DNA of 64,000 bases from Pseudomaricurvus sp965656525 (GCA_965656525.1 CBFHKY010000011.1:52273-116272), one strand, 5' to 3'; counted from the first letter of the stretch, positions 1-9,731 are shown. The notes: a model not told the origin generated them from the letters alone. Made by a program: numbers and translations.

Positions 1-603
1 ACCGAGCTGCAACTGAAATTCTTGGTGCACATGCCCCCAACACAGCGCTCTCACATAGGGAAACTCCTGCAGCAAACTGACCAGTTCGCTGCCATTACGA
101 ATCACGTATTTATCCATCCATTTGCTGCCAATGCAAACAGGCTGATGATGGACAAACACTAACGCGTGCTTAGAGCACGCTTCTAACTGATGACGTAAGC
201 GGGTTAACTCCTGCGTAGAGATTTGACCGTAAACAGCACCAGGAACAGTAGAATCCAACAAGATAATCTGCCAGTGCTCCAACTCTACCACTTCACGACT
301 AACAGTTTCCGCTGAAAAGCGGCGCATCTGGAGATCACTATCGTGATTGCCTGCTAACCAAGCCAAAGGCTTACCAACCATTTGCTCGACATAATCGATC
401 AGGCGGCCATAAGCGCCTTCTTGATTGTGAGCAGTAATGTCACCCGTAGCGACCAACAGGCGTGCGGAAGACTCCCTAGCTGCAATCAGCTTGAGAACAT
501 CTTTCAAACTTTCATCGGTATCCAACCCTAACAACTTCTCGCCCGGCTCGGCCCCTAAATGTGTGTCGGTAATTTGTATTAACCGCAGAGGGTTTTCAGA
601 CAT
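1..603 (-). CDS. cpdA: 3',5'-cyclic-AMP phosphodiesterase CpdA (partial)
   Basis: This gene encodes a class III (metallophosphoesterase) cAMP phosphodiesterase that hydrolyses 3',5'-cAMP to AMP in the cytoplasm. I translated it by hand from the ATG at 603-601 on the minus strand. About 201 residues are visible and the C-terminal quarter runs off the left edge; the family is about 270 residues. The metal-binding motifs are all present in order: DTHLG near the N-terminus, GDITAHN, GNHD, HHQP and GHVHQ. It follows yqiB and nudF on the same strand, the order seen in Escherichia coli (nudF-yqiB-cpdA). The 247-bp space before it contains no gene I can support and may hold its own promoter. Confidence 0.93.
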   Translation of the reverse strand, partial: MSENPLRLIQITDTHLGAEPGEKLLGLDTDESLKDVLKLIAARESSARLLVATGDITAHNQEGAYGRLIDYVEQMVGKPLAWLAGNHDSDLQMRRFSAETVSREVVELEHWQIILLDSTVPGAVYGQISTQELTRLRHQLEACSKHALVFVHHQPVCIGSKWMDKYVIRNGSELVSLLQEFPYVRALCWGHVHQEFQLQLG

Positions 604-850
604 TCGCTGACCCAAACCATAAGTTATTCACATTGATTCTTTTTATCGCTTATCCCTCTTTTCCAGCGTAATCACGTTCAAGCTAAAGCATTTTATCTAC
701 GCAAGCATATCGAGGCTGTGAGGCGCATCTCGCTTCTGTGTCCTATTTATAATATTAACTTTGGTTTGTACGCTGAGCACCACCCCAAAGATCAGATTTG
801 TACTCTCGCTTTCAATCTACCGGCAAGGTCTTTTAGACCCTGCGTTAGAT

Positions 851-1315
851 TCACAAAAAATTAGCTGTTTGAGTAACCTGACCGTAACGCAAGCTGAAAC
901 TCAGCCAGTCGCTTAAAAAGCGGTTGAGCTGTGCTTTTTCATCTTGTTGGTGCATATGGCGATTAGGGTAGTCATAACGTGGCAGCACTCGACGATACCC
1001 TTTACAAGCCGTCACTTCAGCCATGCGCACGTCATGGTATAGCCTTACCTGCAATAGCGGCGAGCTGCCCCACATGTTCAGGTTGTCTCGCTGAGAAACC
1101 TCCAGCATTGTCGTATAGGGTGCTCGCTCTTGTATTTGCAGCTGCATTTGCCACGTTTGATCGCCCGCGTTCAGATCGTAAAGCCATTGATCTTGTTCAT
1201 CAAAAGACGGCATTAACTTTAGTAGCCGCGCGTAGTTGGCCTCGCAATCGGCCATTTGCGCCGAAAGATCCACTTTATAGCGTTTACGCCTCAATTCTTG
1301 TACTGGAGTTGCCAT
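851..1315 (-). CDS. yqiB: YqiB family protein (DUF1249)
   Basis: This 154-residue cytoplasmic protein belongs to the DUF1249/YqiB family, whose biochemical role is not established. The sequence is rich in aromatic and charged residues. It has the typical family segments around VDLSAQMADCEANYARL near the start and LPRYDYPNRHMHQQDEK near the end. It has no signal peptide or membrane segment. Its ATG lies 2 bp after the nudF stop codon, with GAGTGGA upstream, so it is translated in the same operon as nudF. Recognition rests on sequence character plus the conserved position between nudF and cpdA. Confidence 0.88.
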   Translation of the reverse strand: MATPVQELRRKRYKVDLSAQMADCEANYARLLKLMPSFDEQDQWLYDLNAGDQTWQMQLQIQERAPYTTMLEVSQRDNLNMWGSSPLLQVRLYHDVRMAEVTACKGYRRVLPRYDYPNRHMHQQDEKAQLNRFLSDWLSFSLRYGQVTQTANFL

Positions 1316-1317
1316 TT

Positions 1318-1989
1318 TTATCCACTCGTCGAGCCGCTTGGGCGCGAACCTTCAAATTTCTGCGCCTGCAGACTTGGGCGATTCATCTGCAGCCACTGCA
1401 ACGCAATCAAGGTGGCCGCATTATTGAAACGACCACCATAGAGGTTATCGAACACCAGCGACGCAGGTAAAGTCAGCAAACGAATGTCTTCGCCTTCTTC
1501 ATCTAAGCCGTTGATATCACCATGAATACCACGCAAATCGGCCAAGGCATAAAAAATGTGTAGCCGCTCATTGCAGCCACCGGGAGTCGCCATGTATTCA
1601 CAAATGTATTCCACCTTGTGTGGCACTACATTGGCTTCTTCTTTGATTTCTCGCCATGCTACGTCCGCCAGTGCTTCCCCAGGCTCAACCAAACCGGCCA
1701 CGACCTCGATGCACCAAGGCCCGCCTTCTTGCTCCATAGCCCCAGGACGTATCTGTTCAATCAACCCAATGAGATCATTCACTGGGTCATACAAAACCAC
1801 ACCCACTGCCTCACCACGCATCAGCACTTCGCGATTTACCGTTTCACTCCAGCCACCGGCATAACGACGATGACGATAATGCAGGCGCTGCATGGTAAAA
1901 AAGCCATCGTGCAAGATATCCGGCTCGAACAATTCAACATCTGCTCGGCCAAAGCGGGGGGTTAATTCCTCGGGGTACTTATCGGTCAC
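1318..1989 (-). CDS. nudF: ADP-ribose pyrophosphatase NudF
   Basis: This Nudix hydrolase converts ADP-ribose to AMP and ribose 5-phosphate. The Nudix box is visible as G-LVEPG-E-ALADVAW-REIKEEANV. The glycine of the consensus REUxEExGU is replaced by asparagine, while the metal-binding RE and EE residues remain. The C-terminal part (GEDIRLL, NNAATLIALQWLQMNRP) matches the NudF subfamily. I chose the GTG at 1989-1987 because GAGG sits five bases upstream. An in-frame ATG at 2025 has no ribosome binding site and would add 12 unusual residues. The resulting 223-residue protein is close to the E. coli length of 209. It is first in the nudF-yqiB-cpdA group. Confidence 0.9.
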   Translation of the reverse strand: MTDKYPEELTPRFGRADVELFEPDILHDGFFTMQRLHYRHRRYAGGWSETVNREVLMRGEAVGVVLYDPVNDLIGLIEQIRPGAMEQEGGPWCIEVVAGLVEPGEALADVAWREIKEEANVVPHKVEYICEYMATPGGCNERLHIFYALADLRGIHGDINGLDEEGEDIRLLTLPASLVFDNLYGGRFNNAATLIALQWLQMNRPSLQAQKFEGSRPSGSTSG

Positions 1990-2069
1990 GGTATCCTCAC
2001 GACTGGCCCACCTGTGCGTGGCCATTTATAACAGCAATCAAAAGCTTATCATAAACATTGTCAGCACAA

Positions 2070-4418
2070 TCACAAACTCGGAACCCCTTGGCGCTTCATT
2101 TGTTCTACCCAATTTTCAAGATTACGATTATCGGGCATAAGCGTTAACAGTCGCTGCCCGTAATGCAATGCTTGTAACCACTGCTCATCCTTTTGTGCTT
2201 GAGCAAACAAAGCCTGCAGCAATTCTAGGTCATCTGGATATTGCTGCAGCAATTGCTGCCAAACCTCAACCGCACTCGATTCTTGATGCAAGCGCTGTAA
2301 CAACAAGCCATACATATAACCGTAGCGCTGATCATTGCCCTGCAACTCTACCGCTTTTGCCAACAGTGGTAAGGCCTGCTCATAACGCTGCTGACGAATC
2401 AGAGACAAACCCGCTGCATGGTACAAAACCGCAACCTCTGGCAATACCGCAATTCCCTGCCGAAGGACGCTCTCTGCTTGCGATTCTTTGCCTTGCAGTC
2501 GCCACACATCCGACAAATTCAAGTAACCACCCGGTAATTGTGCATTCATCGACAGTGCACGCTGATAAAAAGCCTTCGCTTTTTCGGGCTCGCCCTGCAG
2601 TTGAGAGTAGCGACCTAAACTCAGCAGCCCTTCCGGCATATCTTGCGAGTACAACAACACTTGCTCATATTCTGCCTGTGCGCTGGCCCAGCTTTTTTTT
2701 ACGCGCGCCAAAGCTGATGGGTCATCACTAAACGACTCTTGACTGGGCAGTAATTCGGCACTGGCCCTAGCAACGGCCATACGCACCAACTTCGATTCAT
2801 CCTCTAACAGGGGGCGCAATAGGGGCCAACGCCTCGATATTGGCAACAGGGTCAACACATCTACCGCAGCCGCTCGCACCATAGGGCTCCTAGCATGCAA
2901 CTGCGCTTGCGCCGCCAATACAGAGGCTTCAGAAGGGTAGCCACTCAACGCATTCAGCGCGGAAGCTTGAACCAAACTTGGCCATCGCGTCGTCATCGCC
3001 AACTCCATCAACGCTTGATGCCCCCCCTGTTGACCCGATAAGCCCAACGCTAACGCATCGCTAAAATGAGCTGCTGGGGTCTTGTCAGTAGAGTTTCGCC
3101 AACGCGCTAACGCCTCCGCTGCCCATTGTGGTGACTGCTCTTTATGGCACTGTGTACACGCATTTGGCACTCCAAACTGCACCGACAAATCTGGACGAGG
3201 CACTCTAAAGCTGTGGTCATGCCGCGGGTCAATGACCATGAAAGTGGTAGGCGGCATGTGACAGTTGACGCACTGCGCGCCAGCGGTGTCTTGCTCGTGA
3301 TGGTGATGTGCTGGTTGATCAAATACCGACGATTTGTGGCACTGCAAACAGACACCATTACCTTCGGATCGTAGCTTCAGGCTGTGCGGTTCGTGGCAAT
3401 GACTGCACACCACACCCTTGTGATTCATTTTGCTTTGTAGAAACGAGCCCAACACGTAATCTTCATCCCTTACCTGACCGTCCACGTGATATTCTGGTGC
3501 TTGCAGTAATTGCAGGCGATGTTGCTGGTGAAAATCGGCCAGAGGCTGGAGTTCAGCCATTACCGAGCGCCGAGCATGGCAACGACCGCAAACGTTCAGC
3601 TGTGGGTGCATTGACGAATTTTGAGCCATTAATGGTTGAGGCGCCCCCACTCTGATCGCTGTATCCGAATCCGGTTGTTGTAGCCATTGACCAACGGGGT
3701 TCAAACGCCAAGCCAAACCAAGGTGACCTTGAGAAGAAGCAATAGGCTGCGCCTCAGAAAACGGACCTCCTTGCATCTGCTGCACGTGCTGACGACCAGG
3801 CCCATGGCATGCTTCACAATTTACATCGATGTCCTGCCAAGTGGTGGCATAAGTATCGCTGGCGGGTTGATAGTTTTTTTGTAAGTGGGTTGAGTGACAG
3901 TCAGCACAGCGACTGTTCCAGTTTTGATAGGGCCCCTTCCAGTGCAACAAATCCCCCTCTGGCACTGCCTCATCAGGATACAAGTGAAACCACCGCTGCC
4001 CTCCTTGCGCAAGGGGTCTTGCATCCCACGCCACCGTTAATGCTTGCAGCCGTCCATCAGGCATCGGTATCAGGTACTGCTGCAAAGGGTAGACACCAAA
4101 GGTGTATTTCACTGGGTATTCTTCAACTTGGCTGGGCGTTTTTTGCGAATACACGGTCACCCAGTACTCATCACCTTTGCGCATAAATTTGGTAATGTCA
4201 CCGTAATGATTGAACTCCACTCCCGAAAAGTCACCCAGCACGACAGCCGCATCGGCCTCTTGCATGGCCAAATCATGATGCGAGCCTAACCATGCGCTGG
4301 CCTGCGTCTGATGACAACTGACACAGGTGCCGCCACCAACAAAATCAAGAGTGTTTTCCCCGCTCGCCGTGAGCACCACACACCACAAGCCGATAAGGGT
4401 TATAACTTTTGCCAACAT
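2070..4418 (-). CDS. periplasmic octaheme cytochrome c with HEAT and TPR repeats
   Basis: This 782-residue protein starts with a signal peptide (about residues 1-20) and should be exported and matured in the periplasm. Eight CXXCH c-heme motifs are visible at about residues 32, 171, 201, 277, 338, 357, 383 and 421 (CVSCH, CADCH, CEACH, CGRCH, CSHCH, CLQCH, CVNCH, CTQCH). After these comes a helical region resembling HEAT repeats (about 430-560), then tetratricopeptide repeats to the end. The repeats suggest docking to a partner protein, while the hemes suggest electron transfer. No substrate can be named, and I see no lysine-ligated CXXCK heme as in NrfA. The gene stands alone and is divergent from tolC across a 235-bp spacer. 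Confidence 0.85.
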   Translation of the reverse strand: MLAKVITLIGLWCVVLTASGENTLDFVGGGTCVSCHQTQASAWLGSHHDLAMQEADAAVVLGDFSGVEFNHYGDITKFMRKGDEYWVTVYSQKTPSQVEEYPVKYTFGVYPLQQYLIPMPDGRLQALTVAWDARPLAQGGQRWFHLYPDEAVPEGDLLHWKGPYQNWNSRCADCHSTHLQKNYQPASDTYATTWQDIDVNCEACHGPGRQHVQQMQGGPFSEAQPIASSQGHLGLAWRLNPVGQWLQQPDSDTAIRVGAPQPLMAQNSSMHPQLNVCGRCHARRSVMAELQPLADFHQQHRLQLLQAPEYHVDGQVRDEDYVLGSFLQSKMNHKGVVCSHCHEPHSLKLRSEGNGVCLQCHKSSVFDQPAHHHHEQDTAGAQCVNCHMPPTTFMVIDPRHDHSFRVPRPDLSVQFGVPNACTQCHKEQSPQWAAEALARWRNSTDKTPAAHFSDALALGLSGQQGGHQALMELAMTTRWPSLVQASALNALSGYPSEASVLAAQAQLHARSPMVRAAAVDVLTLLPISRRWPLLRPLLEDESKLVRMAVARASAELLPSQESFSDDPSALARVKKSWASAQAEYEQVLLYSQDMPEGLLSLGRYSQLQGEPEKAKAFYQRALSMNAQLPGGYLNLSDVWRLQGKESQAESVLRQGIAVLPEVAVLYHAAGLSLIRQQRYEQALPLLAKAVELQGNDQRYGYMYGLLLQRLHQESSAVEVWQQLLQQYPDDLELLQALFAQAQKDEQWLQALHYGQRLLTLMPDNRNLENWVEQMKRQGVPSL

Positions 4419-4653
4419 TCAGAGGGGGACCTATGAGATACTAAGAAACGTTTTCAAAAAAGTGTGGTCTATCCGCATGCTTATGAACAACAGCCAATCA
4501 GTGGCACCGAAAGGATTGCCAGTAAAGCATCGCGTCTTTAACCTTTATGAACGCGACTCACACAGCACGGGCATAGTGACGCTATCGCGAGAAAAAGGCT
4601 ACACTCGCAAAGCTGACTAACAATCATTCTTACCTCCGAATACAGGATGAATC

Positions 4654-6051
4654 ATGCGTAAACAACGCTTAACTTTAGGTCTCTTGGGGCTAATAAGCCT
4701 TACCACAAGTAACCTGCACGCCGACACACTACAAGATATTTACTCCATGGCGCTGGAGTACGATCATCAGCTCAGAGCAGATACCGCCGCCTATAAAGCT
4801 GGCCTTGAGGCCGAGCCCATTAGTCGCGCAAACTTACTGCCGCAATTGAACGCTACCGCCAGCTACAGCGAAAGCACCGCTGGAGCTGAAGGCTATCAAT
4901 CCTCTGTTGACCGAACGCTTGGCTACGACCTAGACAACGAAACCGAGAGTTATAGCGTGACATTGAGTCAGCCGCTGTTTGATATGGCCGCATGGTTTGG
5001 CTATAAGCAAGGCAAAACGCTCAGTCAACAAGCCGAAGCGCAATTCAGTGCTGACCAGCAAGCATTTATTATTCGTGTTACTGAGGCGTATCTGAATGTG
5101 CTCAGCACCATCGATGCCATAGAAACTGCACAAGCTGAGGAAACCGCTCTGGGTCACCAGCTTGAACAAAGTAACCAACGGTTTGAGGTAGGTCTCACGG
5201 CCATCACCGATGTCCACGAAGCACAAGCCGCATTCGACACCGCCACTGCTACAACATTGGAAGCAATGGGCAATCTTGGTATTGCGTTTGAGGAACTGGA
5301 AGTATTAACCGGCCATGCCCACACGCAAATTGCGCCCTTAGTGGATGAGTTCACGACCACGCCACCCCAACCAGAAGATCGTCATGACTGGGTAGAGTTT
5401 GCACTGCAAAATAATTACGATTTGAAGGTGGCGAAATTTCAGGCCGACGCGTCACAGAGTAACGCACGCGCAAAAGCTTCTGGACACCTACCCAAAATCA
5501 CAGCCAGTTATTCCTACCAAGACCGCGAAGATACTAATGTGGAAGTAGCCGTAGCCGGCAATGTCGTATCGGAGCCCGATTCACGCTACAACGACCGCGA
5601 AACCTTTTCGGTACAGCTGCAGGTACCGCTGTTCAGTGGTTTACGGGTTTCATCTGAGCGTCGTCAAGCGTACCAACAACAGATGCAAACCGAAGAGCTT
5701 TACAACCAAGCCATGCGTAACACCGTTCAGGGTGCTCGCTCACTGCACTTGAAAGTCATGACCAATGTGGCGCAAGTGAAAGCACGCAAGCAAGCCATCA
5801 CCTCTAACACCAGTGCTCTGGAAGCAACCCAAGCCGGCTATGAAGTAGGTACCCGTAACTTGGTGGATGTGCTCGTCGCACAGCGCAATTTGTATCAAGC
5901 GCAACGTGAGTATGACAACAGCCGTTATGAATACATTTTAAATCTGCTGAAACTGAAACAAGTAGCGGGCAACCTATCTCCCGAAGATGTACTGCAACTT
6001 AATCGCTGGTTAGACAAAAGCAACCAAGTGAGCCGCAGTGAGTACGAATAA
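4654..6051 (+). CDS. tolC: TolC family outer membrane efflux/secretion channel
   Basis: This 465-residue protein resembles TolC, the trimeric outer membrane channel used by type I secretion and drug efflux. A cleavable signal peptide ends near residue 23 (NLHADTL). The body shows the TolC duplication: two halves, each with two long helices and two beta strands. In each half SQPLFD or VQLQVPLFSG precedes a helix, and a helix-turn with VGLTAITDVHEAQ or VGTRNLVDVLVAQRNL follows. An AGGATGA ribosome binding site precedes the ATG. The gene is monocistronic and followed by a strong terminator. No inner membrane partner is adjacent, as is common for tolC itself. Confidence 0.93.
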   Translation: MRKQRLTLGLLGLISLTTSNLHADTLQDIYSMALEYDHQLRADTAAYKAGLEAEPISRANLLPQLNATASYSESTAGAEGYQSSVDRTLGYDLDNETESYSVTLSQPLFDMAAWFGYKQGKTLSQQAEAQFSADQQAFIIRVTEAYLNVLSTIDAIETAQAEETALGHQLEQSNQRFEVGLTAITDVHEAQAAFDTATATTLEAMGNLGIAFEELEVLTGHAHTQIAPLVDEFTTTPPQPEDRHDWVEFALQNNYDLKVAKFQADASQSNARAKASGHLPKITASYSYQDREDTNVEVAVAGNVVSEPDSRYNDRETFSVQLQVPLFSGLRVSSERRQAYQQQMQTEELYNQAMRNTVQGARSLHLKVMTNVAQVKARKQAITSNTSALEATQAGYEVGTRNLVDVLVAQRNLYQAQREYDNSRYEYILNLLKLKQVAGNLSPEDVLQLNRWLDKSNQVSRSEYE

Positions 6052-6087
6052 ATCGTAACGCGAGCAGTCGCCATCACTTACCCAAAG

Positions 6088-6122
6088 GCCCCGTCTGGTA
6101 TTGATCGAGACGGGGCTTTTTT
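6088..6122 (+). terminator. Rho-independent terminator of tolC
   Basis: The arms GCCCCGTCT (6088-6096) and AGACGGGGC (6108-6116) form a perfect 9-bp stem with an 11-base loop. Six T residues follow directly. It lies 36 bp after the tolC stop and before the convergent waaA gene. Confidence 0.93.
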
Positions 6123-6144
6123 CGATTCGTGTAGTGTCGTGCGA

Positions 6145-7440
6145 TTAATCGCTTTTCACGTCTATTGGCAATAAACGATTCACTTCGATCAACAAATAAT
6201 CCAAAGCACCACGATTGGCTTGCGCCACAGCTTTAGCCGAGGTCCCCATGGATTGTCGTAATTCAGGTGAGGCCAGTATCTCTGACATAGCCGCTATCAA
6301 CCCTGGCCCATCATCGATTACGCGTAGACCGTTCGCTTGCTCTAAAAGACGACTCACCTGCGCAAAATTAAACAACGAAGGGCCGCAGACGATAGGCTTG
6401 CCCCAAGCCGCGGGCTCAATCAAGTTATGGCCGCCATTATCAACTAATGTTCCCCCCATCAGCACCACATCAGCCGCCCCCAGTAATGCCATTAATTCGC
6501 CCATCGTATCGCCGATCACGATCTGGGTAGCCGCTTTGATTGGCAACTGTAGGCTGTGACGCTGAACACGCCCCGTCTTTTCCGCCATGAGCGTCACGCT
6601 ATCGAATCGCTCTGGGTGACGAGGGACTAACACCAGTAGTAAAGAGGGGAACTTTTGCCGCAAGTGCTCATAAGCCTTGAGAATGACTTCATCTTCACCT
6701 TGATGAGTACTGGCAGCTAACCACACCAGTCGATGACCTTTTGCTTGCCAAAGCTGTCGAATCTGATCACTTTGGCTTGTCACCGATGCGTCAAACTGCA
6801 GATCAAATTTTATATTACCTGTCACCACACAGCGCTCAGCTGGCAAACCAATACGCATAAAGCGCTCGGCGTCGGCATCACTTTGGGCTGCCACACACTG
6901 AATGTGAGACATCATTTCTAGGGATCCCCGAGCAAATCGCTGATAGCCTCGCGCTGACTTTTCCGACAACCTGGCATTGGCCACCAATACAGGGACCCCT
7001 CGGTGCGCACACGCCGCGAGCGTATTGGGCCAAAGCTCAGTCTCTAAAATAATGGCCAGTTGTGGCTGGGTGCGCACCAGAAAACGATTGAGCGCATCGG
7101 GCAGGTCGTACGGAGCATACACATGATGCACGCTGTCACCTAAAGCGGCTTTTACCCGCTCAGAGCCAGTGGGCGTCATAGTTGTTACCACCAGCTCATA
7201 ACCCAACTTTTGCAGTTGACGCATCATTGGCAAAGCTGCCAAAGTCTCGCCGACAGAAACCACATGCACCCAAATGCGGGGGGCGTGTAATGTCGACCGC
7301 GGCAGTGAGGGGCCAAACCCAAAGCGCTCCGACCATCGTGCTGCATAACTTGGCGCTTTGATCGCACGCCACAAAAGGCGCAACAGCACTAGCGGCAAAG
7401 CCAAATAAAACAACAAGGTATAAAGGTAGCGGAACATCAT
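6145..7440 (-). CDS. waaA: 3-deoxy-D-manno-octulosonic acid (Kdo) transferase WaaA
   Basis: WaaA adds Kdo from CMP-Kdo to lipid IVA, the first step of LPS core assembly, at the cytoplasmic face of the inner membrane. The 431-residue product has an N-terminal membrane anchor (about residues 3-20) and the GT30 domain pattern: RWSERFGF, VSVGETLAALPMM, ETELWPNTL, VLVNARLSEKSARGY and the C-terminal GGHNLIEPAAWGKP donor-binding segment. Its length is normal for the family (about 420-430). It is divergent from the neighbouring core glycosyltransferase cluster, in agreement with a role in LPS biogenesis. Confidence 0.95.
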   Translation of the reverse strand: MMFRYLYTLLFYLALPLVLLRLLWRAIKAPSYAARWSERFGFGPSLPRSTLHAPRIWVHVVSVGETLAALPMMRQLQKLGYELVVTTMTPTGSERVKAALGDSVHHVYAPYDLPDALNRFLVRTQPQLAIILETELWPNTLAACAHRGVPVLVANARLSEKSARGYQRFARGSLEMMSHIQCVAAQSDADAERFMRIGLPAERCVVTGNIKFDLQFDASVTSQSDQIRQLWQAKGHRLVWLAASTHQGEDEVILKAYEHLRQKFPSLLLVLVPRHPERFDSVTLMAEKTGRVQRHSLQLPIKAATQIVIGDTMGELMALLGAADVVLMGGTLVDNGGHNLIEPAAWGKPIVCGPSLFNFAQVSRLLEQANGLRVIDDGPGLIAAMSEILASPELRQSMGTSAKAVAQANRGALDYLLIEVNRLLPIDVKSD

Positions 7441-7642
7441 AATTATGTAACTCTGTTGGACGACTCAGCCATCCCCCCGAAAGCTGAGCATGCTACCACA
7501 ACGTTTTCGACAAGACATGGACGTGCACAGCAGCAGAAACTGCAATAGGGAACTTCCCCCCACGTTTGATACTCAGACAGCCGTCGAGCATTGCTATAAA
7601 TCGCGTTAGAATACGTGCTTGCTAAAAGGAGTTCTGTACACT

Positions 7643-8530
7643 TTGCTCAAGATTCTTTGTATAACCGATGATAAGCCTGGTCATCGCAGCCAAATGGACG
7701 GCCTGCTTAAAAGCTTATCCGAGAGCACAACCGTGGAAAGCCAATGGCTGAGTATTCACTCGCCAGAGCCTCTTCCCGCTCATTATCGGGCGCATTTAAT
7801 TCTAGCCGCAGGCCACCGGACTCACTGGAGCGCACTAAAATGCCGCTTCAAACACGGTGGTAAGTTAGTGGTTATCATGAAGCCAAGCTTGCCATTGTGG
7901 CTATTTGATCTTTGCATTGCCCCCATACACGACGGGCTTAAAAAGAACCCTCGGGTATTCAATACCGAAGGAGCCATGAACCCCGTTCCACCGTCTTCAG
8001 CTTCTGATCCTCGGCAAGGCTTAATTCTAATTGGAGGCCCTGCCAAATATTATCAGTGGAACAATGTGGACTTGTTAGCACAACTGCAACAACTGTGCTC
8101 TGCGCTGCCAGAAATTGATTGGGTATTAACGACTTCACGGCGCACCCCAGAAAGCTTTTCGCAATTCATTTTTGATTTAAAACAGTTGGGCATTACCGTG
8201 GTACCACAGGACGAAACTGATCACGCTTGGCTGTTGGATCAATACCAACACGCGGGCAGCATCTGGACCACAGAGGACAGCGTTTCTATGGTATATGAAA
8301 GCCTTAGCAGTGGCGCGCAGGTTGGGGTGTTACAAGTCCCGTTAATCCGTGAAAATCGCATCAGCCGCAACCTGCAACAATTGATTGCCAACGGACGAGT
8401 GCTAAAATTAGACACACTACTAGAGCAGGGCAACCTTCCTCCCCGCCCCTTTCCACCGTTGCAAGAAGCCAAACGAGCTGCCGACTACATTTTGTTCACA
8501 CTGTTGAAGATTCGAAGCCTCAAATCATGA
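7643..8530 (+). CDS. ELM1/GtrOC1-like protein (DUF1022), putative nucleoside-diphosphosugar-binding glycosyltransferase-fold protein
   Basis: The product, about 295 residues, opens with MLKILCITDDKPGHRSQMDGL, the hallmark start of the Mito_fiss_Elm1 (DUF1022) family. These proteins have a GT-B-like fold and in bacteria sit in LPS or capsule loci. The biochemical activity is unproven. I chose TTG at 7643 because it gives the family N-terminus, with AGGAG 11 bases upstream; a longer reading from TTG 7619 lacks a ribosome binding site. A C-terminal stretch (TTEDSVSMVYESLSSGAQVGVL) resembles the donor-binding region of GT-B enzymes. Its stop overlaps the next ATG (ATGA), so it heads the core glycosyltransferase operon. 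Confidence 0.75.
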   Translation: MLKILCITDDKPGHRSQMDGLLKSLSESTTVESQWLSIHSPEPLPAHYRAHLILAAGHRTHWSALKCRFKHGGKLVVIMKPSLPLWLFDLCIAPIHDGLKKNPRVFNTEGAMNPVPPSSASDPRQGLILIGGPAKYYQWNNVDLLAQLQQLCSALPEIDWVLTTSRRTPESFSQFIFDLKQLGITVVPQDETDHAWLLDQYQHAGSIWTTEDSVSMVYESLSSGAQVGVLQVPLIRENRISRNLQQLIANGRVLKLDTLLEQGNLPPRPFPPLQEAKRAADYILFTLLKIRSLKS

Positions 8531-9642
8531 AAATTTTGCAAGTCTTACCCGAAATGAACAGCGGTGGTGTTGAGCGCGGTACTGTCGATTTCGCGCGCTA
8601 CCTTGTACGTCAAGGACACACCTCTTTAGTCATGTCGGCAGGTGGCCGAATGGTGTCACTGTTAGAGGAGGAGGGCTCCACTCATATTGAATTTCCGGTG
8701 CACAAAAAATCGTTCAGCTCCCTGCTTAAGGTGCGGTCACTAAGAGCCCTATTACAGACGCTGGATGTGGATGTTGTCCACGTACGCTCACGTGTACCCG
8801 CATGGATGATTTGGTTGGCCATTCGAAAGCTGCCCACCAAGCAGCGCCCTGCATTAGTGTCCACCTTTCATGGGTTATATTCCATTAATGCCTACAGCGC
8901 TATTATGGGCTGCGGCGACCAAGTGATCGCCATCAGCCAGTGCGTGCAAGATTACATCACCCGTAACTACCCGAAAGTGGATCACCAAAACATCACCCTA
9001 GTCCATCGTGGTGTCGATACCCAACAGTTTCCATCAAATCACACAGTTCCTGATGAGTGGAAAACGGCGCTCTTTCAGCAGTACCCACAACTCAATAGCG
9101 CCCCTTTGATCATGATGCCCGGCCGACTGAGCCGGTGGAAAGGCCAGACTGAATTTATCGACATGATCGCCACTCTTATAGCGCGAAAAACCCCCTGCCA
9201 CGGATTGATTCTTGGCAGCCCTACCCCGGGCAAAGAATCGTATTTGGCTGAATTGAAAGCGCGAGTCAAAGCCAAAAAGCTAGACGCTCACATCACCTTT
9301 CTGACTCACAGCGACCAAATAGCACACCTGTATGCACTGTCTTCGGTGGTGTGCAATTTGTCGCAACACCCGGAACCGTTTGGCCGTACCGTGATTGAAG
9401 CCTTAGCCATGGGCGTGCCTGTAGTAAGCTACGATTATGGTGGCCCTGCCGAATCCTTAAGCCATTGCTTTCCACAAGGGCTCGTGCCTGTAGGCGACCA
9501 GAAAGCCCTTTGCCAAGCGGTTGAAACCTGCCTAACAGAGCGACCTGATATCCAACTGCCCGCACAGTTTACTCTTGAACATCAAGCCGCAGCGACGTTG
9601 AACGTGTATCAAAAAGCCCTTACTTCGCGCGCCTCGACTTGA
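8527..9642 (+). CDS. glycosyltransferase family 4, LPS core type
   Basis: This 371-residue GT-B glycosyltransferase has the N-terminal acceptor-domain start MKILQVLPEMNSGGVERGTVDFARYL. Its C-terminal donor-domain signature is MMPGRLSRWKGQTEFIDMI, followed by the E-x7-E motif region EPFGRTVIEALAMGVPVVSYDYGGPAE. It has no signal peptide or membrane segment, so it acts in the cytoplasm, probably on nascent LPS core or another glycan. The sugar transferred cannot be read from sequence. It overlaps the ELM1-like gene by 4 bp. Confidence 0.88.
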   Translation: MKILQVLPEMNSGGVERGTVDFARYLVRQGHTSLVMSAGGRMVSLLEEEGSTHIEFPVHKKSFSSLLKVRSLRALLQTLDVDVVHVRSRVPAWMIWLAIRKLPTKQRPALVSTFHGLYSINAYSAIMGCGDQVIAISQCVQDYITRNYPKVDHQNITLVHRGVDTQQFPSNHTVPDEWKTALFQQYPQLNSAPLIMMPGRLSRWKGQTEFIDMIATLIARKTPCHGLILGSPTPGKESYLAELKARVKAKKLDAHITFLTHSDQIAHLYALSSVVCNLSQHPEPFGRTVIEALAMGVPVVSYDYGGPAESLSHCFPQGLVPVGDQKALCQAVETCLTERPDIQLPAQFTLEHQAAATLNVYQKALTSRAST

Positions 9643-9731
9643 AACACGCTGGCGATACAGCCACCTCAACGCCTGTACTTAGGCTTCGCTGATACGGTAT
9701 TATCGCGGCTCATTTGCAGAGTCTACCTGTC

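Noticed and set aside
823..845. GGTCT-TTT-AGACC-like hairpin as terminator between yqiB and cpdA
   Set aside because: The stem is only five pairs, without a T-run on the coding strand; the genes are more likely co-transcribed.
2168..2731. Plus-strand 187-codon frame
   Set aside because: It is antisense to the TPR region of the cytochrome gene and has no protein-like motifs.
2070..4418. Nitrite reductase NrfA
   Set aside because: No CXXCK heme motif, eight instead of five hemes, and long TPR repeats.
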